Below, piece by piece: positions 56,246 to 64,000 of a stretch of 64,000 nt of DNA. The stretch is from Sphagnum compactum. Lineage: Eukaryota; Bryophyta; Sphagnopsida; Sphagnales. Below the pieces are notes generated by a model, which searched no databases, was not told the origin of the DNA, and saw only the letters and a program-made list of their open reading frames with translations. The stretch spans positions 20,125,496 through 20,189,495 of the forward strand of contig OZ234498.1 in assembly GCA_965153455.1 (NCBI GenBank). The letters run 5' to 3'. How positions within the stretch are numbered: position 1 is the first letter of the stretch; each line of letters begins with the position of its first letter. Made by a program: the position numbers and the translations under genes.

Positions 56246-57251
56246 CAGTAGTCTCCCGCTTAAGTACGCAACTTGAACCTACATGGTTTGTGCGTACTTA
56301 GCCAGTAGGTGCGTACTTTAGATTTGCAGCTCCCAAGTCGCTCACTTTTGGTAATCTACTTTGCAACTACACAATACCTATTGAGATAGAATCAGATTAC
56401 CTTGTCCCTTATGGCAAGTTCGGTGAAATGTTTCCATGAAGTCTCACAAGTTAGGACACGTGGTGGACATTCCTGAAAATGTGGGACCAAATGAAAGCTA
56501 GGTACATTATTGGGTGGTCCCTCCTCCCTCAGAGAGACAGAGCCACGAAAGAAAAAAACTACTTTACCTGAACTAAGTTGACATCCGGGAACTTCTCCAT
56601 TTTCCTTTTTTAATTATTCCTTTGTACTGTACATTTTCGAAATCTTCTGTGTGTTTGTTAATAAAGTTTTGCAGGGTTTCACCACTTTACCCGATGTTGG
56701 GGTGATGCACCTGTCACGAAGCATTTCTATTTCTTAAGTGGGTTTTGTCTCTTCTTCTTTCTCCTTTTTCCATTTTGAGTTCTACAAAAAAGATCCCACT
56801 TGAAATCTGTGTTTTTTGGGTGCTCCATATTAAACCAGTGTTGGGCGGTTCTCTCCTTTTTCAAATAAAAGAACTAGTGTGTAGGGTTGAGTACCCGGGA
56901 CCCTTCACAAGCGATTCCCATAAAATCAAAGAACCAGTTCAGATCCTTGACCAGCAGTTCTCAAAATAAACCCAAAACTAGAGGTTCTTCTGATGATTGT
57001 ATGTTTTTGCAAAAAACTGGAACTAGAGCTTCTGTGATTGTGTCAATTTTGTGAAATCCTGAACCAGAACTTCTGCAATTCCGAATTTCTTCAGAAAATT
57101 GGAAGCTTGGATCATTTTATCTGTAAAATTTATTAAAAAATCGTACACCAGAGGTAATTAATAATTTTGAACCCTAATTTTTTGCCCAAACAATGCGTAC
57201 TTAACCGGGATGCGTACTTAAATGGGTGCGTACTTAAACGGGAGACTACTG
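56246..57251. mobile_element. pogo/Tigger-like non-autonomous DNA transposon (~1.0 kb)
   Basis: The left end CAGTAGTCTCCCGCTTAAGT at 56,246 and the right end, read from 57,251 inward as CAGTAGTCTCCCGTTTAAGT, form terminal inverted repeats matching at 24 of the first 25 positions. Each end is flanked by TA (56,244-56,245 and 57,252-57,253), the Tc1/mariner-pogo target duplication, and a CAGT(A/G)GTC start fits the pogo/Tigger group. Subterminal GTGCGTACTTA words occur twice on the left and three times on the right, probably transposase-binding sites. No DDE transposase is encoded in the ~950-bp interior, so mobilisation would need a partner enzyme. Confidence 0.88.
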
Positions 57252-57253
57252 TA

Positions 57254-60200
57254 GTTGAAAGTCTTATGGAAAATCAAAATTGCTTCGTGGGCCGTCGGTA
57301 GGAATAGGTGTGTCAGGGATCGGTAGGTCGAAGGCGAGTAGGTCAATGCTTGCAGATGGTTGGTGTTTGTGTAACGTGCAGAGATGGCAGATTGGTTGGT
57401 GGGTGGGGGCAAAAAGGTGCTCAACAGGCCGATGCAAAGCTCACCGAACTCACTCAATTATCATTATATATTGTAAAAGAAGAAAGTTCCTTCCCCTGAA
57501 GCTGTGCAAGGTACTAAAATAGTGTAAATTGAAAGGACCCAATCAAATGTCACCTTCTGGGTCAATCACTGACATTAGTGAACCAAAGGAACTTTTTTCA
57601 TAAAAAAAAACAAGATAACATCCCAAAATAGAGGAAAATGTTTCTTTTTGGTTTCTTTGATCCTTTAAAAAATATTAAAATAAAAATGTAGGATAATTTT
57701 TATTTAAATGGTGTGATTAGTGTTTCTCTCTTTCTAATTTTGTGGTGTAGTCGAAGGGGTGATCCTCCATAACAAAGGTTTGGCCAAATTGGGCTATAAA
57801 CAAGATATGAAAGTGGAACGATTTAAGCATTCTTCTATATTGTTTCCTAACTACGGGCACCCAACATAGAAGTCTTGGGATTTTTTTCTTTTTCTTTTTT
57901 CCCCCGAAACTTGGTGATAAAACTCGCAAATTTCACTTTTTCTCAGTGAATATTTTCTTCATCAAATATATAGTCAGAACATCCCTATAAAAAGTCGTTC
58001 ATAGAAGGATGGAGTCATTTCTATGAAATTGTTACATTAAAAAAAACTATAAAAGGATGTTCATAAAAACATGGAGCTAGAAGTGATGATTCATAAATTA
58101 ATTGTTTTCAACTTTTGTGATGTAGACAAAACCCCAGATCATACATAAAAAAATGGAGACAACCACGATAACAATCGTCTCTTCTTGGCTAAGTAGCCAA
58201 AAGAATCTCACAAAATTAATGCCCATGGATACTTCTGACAACAATTTGATTCCCAAAAACCATGGGATTTTAGTATTCATGTTTTAAATTCTCACCTCAA
58301 TGTGAAATAGATTCCTTAATTCATTACCAAATTATGAATATCGTGTACGATGCATAACAGGACATGGACATGTGAGAAAACACAATCAAGATAACTTACG
58401 TGTCTCAATAACAAGTGTACTTGGGCCGATGAGTAGGCATCACATTATGCAATGGCTTTTTGTGACTCCCAACATCTTCAAAAAAAAATGTTCAGCCCAA
58501 GCTGTCTTCTAAATAAAAGCCCTATTCTGACAAATTTTCACTAATCCTCATCCGAAACATGTCGGACAACTTGATGTTAAAGAACATGCTTTATTTGAAG
58601 GGTGATACATAAGGGTAGAAAAGTTGATATGATTCATGCGGTAAATTTTAATCAATGTAATATCAAAAATTATTTTTTATGTCAACGTAAAAATTTAGTG
58701 TTAATCAATATAAATATGATGGACATGGAAAGGCACACATTAATTTATCTTCTCGTATCCATGGTTGGCGGGTACTTACGAAAAGGGGTGAAATAATTTT
58801 AAAGATAAGTTATTAAATGGTTATTTTAAAAAATGAGTGGGAGATAGTTATTAGGATAAGAAGTAATCATTAAGGAAAGAGGTTAGGTTTAGGGTTAGGC
58901 TTGAGAATGAGATAGTTATATTTGTAAATGTCTTTGGAATTGTTCAAGCATAACCACACAATGGGTCATGCAAAATATTGGCATATTTGGCTTAAACTTG
59001 GTGGGGATGATAGCCATTTTTTCCTACATCTTCCCACTATTTTGGCTACAAACAAAAAATGCCTAGAAAAGAAAACTGAAGTTCCGGCTACTCCCTATTG
59101 TTATCTGAGAGCGAGAGGGAGGGGATAAGATAGTGTGTAAGATAGTAAGATGATGCGTAAACCTTAAACCCTAGTGTTACTGTATTGTGAGTGCGCACCA
59201 TTAATCGCGTTGCCTGCCTTGGCTGGTGAAGGGCGCCTGCAGAAAAAATCGGATTTAATGTGATCTCACTGCTACCGAGAAGGTTGGCCCATCACGATGA
59301 TCGGTCCACGTGGTTTGAGTTTTACGGGCGGGGTTGCGAAATAGTACAAAACTAAACTTGGATGGGGAAAAAAGATCCGTCAGGTCATCTCCAGGGTGGT
59401 GAACAAAGGCCCAAAGATGGGATGACTTCAGGGAAAAATCCAACATTTCGTCGGGCTTCGGTTTAGGGTTTGGGTGGCGCGAGCCTCCTCAACGGCTCCC
59501 TCGAGGGAGCTTCATAAAGGAGCGTCGGGCTCTTCCACAAAAGGGGGCAGTTTTAATTCATTTCAAATATATATTTATATTCCGAGTTTTTGCAAATTTC
59601 CCTGGTAGAAACAACTTACATATCAGTGAGGACCTACTACCAAAAAATGGTCCTTAAAATCAAGAGCAAATTCAATGAATTCCTGAATATTTTGCTAGCA
59701 TGACCTGAAATGCAAAGCATATCCTTTTGCATGTAGAATAAATTTTGGAGGTCCATGTGTATTAAAACCTACCTTAAAAGTATCACATAAATGAAAGCTT
59801 ACCTTAAAATTATTCATCCATCTAAATATCTCTCTCTCACTACTGACGTTGACAATGTATCATTGATTAGATGCAAACTCAATTGACAATCACCATTAAA
59901 GAGGGAACTCCTAACATGAACACGTCCAGCAAAGGTGATCGGATGGGTTTCCCCATGTCCATAGACGAATGATGTAAACCCACCAAACTTTATGACAACA
60001 AAACACAAGAAAAGAGGATGGGAGTGAAAAGAAAGAGGGTTTAGGGTCAAGTGGTCATAAAGCTCAGAGGCCCGAAAGAAGGGGGGGGGGGGGAGGGAAC
60101 ATTTTTCCCTTCCATTTGACCTATACCTATTTGGTTTTTCCCGTCACAAATATGGTCAAGAGCCAAATTTGGCCTCACAAAGAGCTGGCCAAAAGCCCGT

Positions 60201-60729
60201 TTTGAACTACCCAGATTTGATGAGAAGCAAAGGCTTGATTGCCAACCCCCAAGCCCCTAGACGTTGGTCGATGCCAAATTTTAACACGTTTCACATTCAC
60301 TTACCATAAAACGGCACTACTCAAGAACTGGCAAGTGTAACAAAGGCAATTTATTCATGAATGGGGTCAAAAAGGGGCCAAATAATGGGAGATGGCCAAA
60401 AGTGATGCCAATAAAACTAACCGAAGTGGCAGTTCATAATTAACCCCAGTCCATCAGTTCAAAAATATTTGCCCTCATCATCTCTGTGCTCCCCATGTGC
60501 GAACTCGTAAGTATTTGTTTACTTTTTCGCGGGCTTTTGATTTTTCAGCCTTTTTACACCTTTCGAATGGGCAACCTCCCATCTAAGATGGCGCCAAAGG
60601 GGGGTCTTTTTTGCTGATTTGGCGCAGGTCGATTGGCCCTCACCCTTAAAAATGATTTTTCCCCCTAGGCCATGAAATCCCAGGATACCCCGCACTTTTC
60701 CGTCGAGTCAATTGCGTGCCCATTCCAGG
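57254..60729. other. AT-rich intergenic region
   Basis: No gene recognised. Short G runs (about 60,079-60,093) and scattered TTTAGGG/CCCTAAA words. Open frames here are short and lack motifs. Confidence 0.5.
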
Positions 60730-60783
60730 AATTTGGGTAGGTAAGTGCGTGCCCATTCGATGGAACACTTACCTACCCAAATT
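60730..60783. repeat. Perfect 18-bp inverted repeat (hairpin)
   Basis: AATTTGGGTAGGTAAGTG at 60,730-60,747 is perfectly complementary to 60,766-60,783, with an 18-base loop. GCGTGCCCATTC occurs just before the left arm and again in the loop. Confidence 0.85.
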
Positions 60784-61278
60784 GAATGCGAAATTATTTG
60801 AATCCCTCTTCACACACAGCCAGCAAGGGAGATAGTAACCCAACGACCTAAGAAAAGCCCATTTGTTCAGGTGCCGCCTTCTCATTGGTGCCAGTCCGGT
60901 GGACTCCTCGATCTGGAGGCGCACAACTTCTTGGCGCGTTCTCATTGGGCGATAAAATTGAACGTACAACTAAAAAGGTTAGCTACAAATGGTTGATTCG
61001 AGAGGCCAAATAACGACGTGTCAGCTCCTGTGTGGTGGGCCCAAATGGGGACAAATTTGTTGCCATGCCGGTCGGACAAAGCAGGTCCATCGGTCAATGC
61101 GCCCAGAAATGGACCGCACGGGCGAGGGCGCGGCCGCGGACGGGGGAAGTTAACGGGTTGCAAGTTTCCCGCCTCTGCTCATCACCTGCTAACCGGCACC
61201 CGTCAAGAGTCCTGGTTCAGTTAGTACCTCGTTTAGTAACTTTCGCTGGGGGGTAAGTAGTAAGATAGTAAGGTACAT

Positions 61279-61382
61279 CAAGGGGCCACGGTGAACCAGC
61301 AACTGCCAATGCAGCATGACGGATGAATGATAAGTGTTCCAGAAATAGTTTTCTGTTGGGCTCCAGTTCCATAGCTAACCAT
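61279..61382. repeat. ~104-bp dispersed repeat, copy 2
   Basis: Partner of 32,479-32,582, same orientation. Ends just before the hairpin at 61,411. Confidence 0.7.
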
Positions 61383-61410
61383 GGTAGTTAGCTCAGTTGC
61401 CCTTTTTTTT

Positions 61411-61458
61411 CTACCTACCTACTAACAACCCACAAGCAGGTTGTTATTAGGTAGGTAG
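61411..61458. repeat. Near-perfect 20-bp inverted repeat (hairpin)
   Basis: CTACCTACCTACTAACAACC at 61,411-61,430 pairs with 61,439-61,458 at 19 of 20 positions around an 8-base loop. More CTAC/GTAG words follow to about 61,530. Confidence 0.85.
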
Positions 61459-61530
61459 TAAAAACAACCCTTTCCCATGTATAAACCATCTACTCAACTA
61501 GTAATTTCCTACCTACGTACCTACCTATGT

Positions 61531-62630
61531 ATGAGAGCTATTTCCTACACAATTGGTTACTGAGGTGAATCCAAACGTTAACCCAGTTTGAGGTTCATCC
61601 ACAACTGAATATATAACGGGCATCCAGTGGATGGTGCGCTGGTGGGCGCTCGTTCTTGTAAGGTCACGTATGTTGTTGTGCTTCCCAAAAAAAATAAAAT
61701 AAATAAATAAATTACTGGCCCGACTTCGAGAGAAGCTTCCTAATCGGGTGCGGGTTAGCTTTTCTTTCTTTATTTCCTGACAATGTTGCTTATTAATGTG
61801 TGCCACCAACGGGTTTTTTTTTCTCTTTCCCCAAACCAATGTTTTTTTTGGGTCAATTTTGTGATATAGCCAACCTAACCGTCATCCATAGGCGGATTTA
61901 GCCTAATTTGATTACAAGATAAATATGATAACAGTAAAAAAACATATAATATTTTTGGCAACTTACTGGAACCACCAGACACAGAAACTTTTAACTTTAG
62001 TTAGTTTATTTAATTTTTAATTTTCGCTTTCTGGCTGTATTGGCCAGCAAGAAAAAGGTTGCTTTCAATAAACTTGGCCAGTTAAGTATAAGGTACATGT
62101 ATACCTTACTGTACTCATAACTGTCTAGTAACACAAGTAAACATAATTATCTAGTTTTAATTTAGTTGAGTTTGTTTGATGTGGAACTTCAAACCTTGTG
62201 GAACTTTGTGGCTTTTTTTTCCAATCCAAAAAAAATGAGAGAAAGAAATACAAAAAGAAAAAGAATTTAAATTAGGGTTTACAAACAGAAGATACAAACG
62301 TGAGGGATTATTTTGAAAAACTTATAAAAAAACTACTATGGCTGTTTTTCTTCTTTTCCAGATTTTGTGATGTAAAGAATTTGGTGAATGTTTTTCAAGA
62401 AAAGAAAAAATTGTCAAATTTTACACGAAAAACACAATCATCCAAAATTCTGGTTTGAAAAATGATGTTTTTTTAATTGGAAAATAGGTGAAGTTACTAC
62501 ATTTAGAAATACAATTGTCCAAAAATTTACCAAAATTATTGGTTTGAATAAAGACTACGAATTTTTAATAGTAAGTTAGTAAATTTTATTAAAATTAAAA
62601 ATTCAATTATCACAAATTTTAACAGCATTT
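61531..62630. other. AT-rich spacer
   Basis: Nothing recognised apart from AAATAAATAAAT-like runs near 61,691-61,711 and A-rich tracts. Confidence 0.45.
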
Positions 62631-63294
62631 TGGTTTGAAAAACGACGATGATTTTTTTGTAGCAAAATTAATCGAATTTATTACACTTTTAAAGACAATA
62701 ATTATCAGTAGAGTTTACCTATTTACTGAGCATTTTTCTTTGCTGCTGGGCTTTTTCTTATCTTCTTCCAGTTCCTGCGTACGGTGTCAGAGTTCCCCCG
62801 CTTCCACACCTAGTCTGTTGTGTCAGTACCGTGCACTGGCGTCCGGCAGGAATTCTTTGTCGTTGTGTGTATGTTTTGCTGTTTTGTTGGACGGACGGGA
62901 GTTGCTATTGATGTTGGTGACGGACGGATCATCATTCGTGGAAGAAGTTCGAGCCCGAACTCCTCCACAAAAACTCCTCCGATGAAATGCAGGAAAATAA
63001 CATGAATGAAAAACAAACAGATGTAAGTCGAGGAAGGAAGGAAGGAACGCAACAAAAGGGAGGAAATATTTTTGTGTTCGTTTCTTCTGTCTGTTGCTGC
63101 AAGAAACAAACAGTTTACAGTAGATGTGTTTTGTAGGGCTTCTTGACGTTCTCTGCTTTTTGTTTTGTGGGTTTCTTTTCTCGTTGTTGAAGTCTTTTTC
63201 GGTTTTTTTGTTCCTGTTCCGGAAAGACCTCTTTCGGTTTAGCTGCCTTCCTGCCTGTCCGCCTGTGCGTGGGATTTTTGTAAGACCAAAGGAG

Positions 63295-63320
63295 ACGAAG
63301 AAGAAGAAGAAGAAGCAGGA
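63295..63320. repeat. (GAA)n microsatellite
   Basis: Seven or so GAA/AAG triplets in a row. Open frames on both strands around it (62,823-63,528) are short-range and unrecognised. Confidence 0.7.
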
Positions 63321-63560
63321 GACAAACAAAGAAGGAAACGAAGAAGGGGGATAAAGATGGAGAGCTGAAAAGGACAAGAAACAACTCTTTGTTAAAAGGG
63401 TTGAACTGTTCCCGTCCCTGTAGCACGATTTTAGAGCATGGAGATGTTTGAACCTCGAGAGCCGTCTGCTTTTGTGCAATGGCGGCCTCCAGATGTTTTG
63501 TCCTCTGCCGTAGTTTCCTTTCATGCAAACCTTGCTGAAACCCTGTAGATCAGACCCCTG

Positions 63561-63561
<1 letters not shown>

Positions 63562-63594
<33 letters not shown>
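63562..63594. repeat. (GA)n microsatellite
   Basis: About 16 GA dinucleotides. Such tracts are common in plant 5' untranslated regions and core promoters, which would suit a gene starting to its right. Confidence 0.85.
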
Positions 63595-63596
<2 letters not shown>

Positions 63597-63905
63597 ATCT
63601 TGTTCAAAATTCTGTTGCAGGGTTTTCCTTGTCCGAGGTTTGGGTCATTGCTTTTGACCTACAGCGCCGCTGATTCGGAAGGCAACAGCAGCTTGGTGCC
63701 CATTCGACATCTTGTTGGGGGCGGGCGGCAAACGCTCCGTGGCGCGGCTGGGATGCCTCCATAGCGATCTGAGGTGCCGTGGAAGGAGGGAGGCAGTGGG
63801 AGAAGAGCGTTTGAGTTTCCAACACAAACACAAAAAAACTACAGTGTGATATGGTGGGGTTTGAGGTTTTTGGATCGCATCGGTGAGTGTGGACGATCTA
63901 TGATC

Positions 63906-64000
63906 ATGGCGTGTGCTGCTGCGGGGCTTCCTCAAGGTTTGCCTTCTCATCTCCGAGAGTATTATGTTGTACTTAGTTGTAGATGCTCAGGGAGTTTTAA
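63906..64000 (+). CDS. Possible N-terminal exon running off the window edge
   Basis: From the ATG at 63,906 the frame reads MACAAAGLPQGLPSHLREYY and stays open to the window end. Rising GC content and the upstream (GA)n tract fit a gene start, but there is no recognised domain and too little sequence to judge. Confidence 0.2.
   Translation, partial: MACAAAGLPQGLPSHLREYYVVLSCRCSGSF

Overview
The window looks like nuclear DNA of a land plant, and I infer a seed-free lineage (bryophyte, lycophyte or fern). Reasons: interstitial plant-type telomere motifs (CCCTAAA/TTTAGGG), a plant-style LRR receptor-kinase fragment, an intron-containing 26S proteasome ATPase pseudogene, and AT-rich, repeat-dominated intergenic DNA with long homopolymer runs. 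No bacterial operon structure, tRNA gene, rRNA gene or CRISPR array is visible. The species cannot be named from sequence alone.

Layout. 1-5 kb: reverse-strand copy of a G/T-rich dispersed repeat (here called R1), a satellite built of three alternating ~160-bp monomers, an LRR receptor-kinase pseudogene, and copies of a second dispersed repeat (R2). 5.8-6.4 kb: an intact GC-richer ORF with a retropepsin-like aspartic-protease signature. 6.9-10.4 kb: a non-processed RPT1 (26S proteasome regulatory subunit 7) pseudogene with at least nine exons and four in-frame stops, its arginine codons eroded by apparent CpG deamination. 12-15 kb: R2 and R1 copies and a broken gag-like zinc knuckle. 15.4-20.7 kb: decayed coding-like segments. 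20.9-22.95 kb: a large purine-rich decamer minisatellite. 23-29.7 kb: R1 copies, a 336-bp tandem duplication, an ARM-like gene remnant on the minus strand and a degenerate CCAA-rich array. 29.9-38 kb: coding-like debris, AT-rich DNA, R1 and R3 repeats and a ~148-bp tandem array. 38.5-41.9 kb: exons of a SERAC1-like alpha/beta-hydrolase on the minus strand.

The most striking gene is at 41.9-46.7 kb on the minus strand: a single-exon ORF of about 1,520 codons. It joins N-terminal C2H2/OrsD-type zinc fingers, a tyrosine-recombinase-like catalytic domain (Arg, Arg-His, His and Tyr at recombinase spacing), a RecQ-like superfamily 2 helicase, and a C-terminal Cys/His cluster. The reading frame continues for 69 more codons after its TGA stop. 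I infer a mobile element or a recombinase-helicase derived from one, in a category that standard repeat libraries may not name.

46.7-64 kb is gene-poor: several local duplications, a clean pogo/Tigger-like non-autonomous DNA transposon with TA target duplication (56.2-57.25 kb), near-perfect hairpins at 60.7 and 61.4 kb, and possibly the 5' end of a gene running off the right edge.
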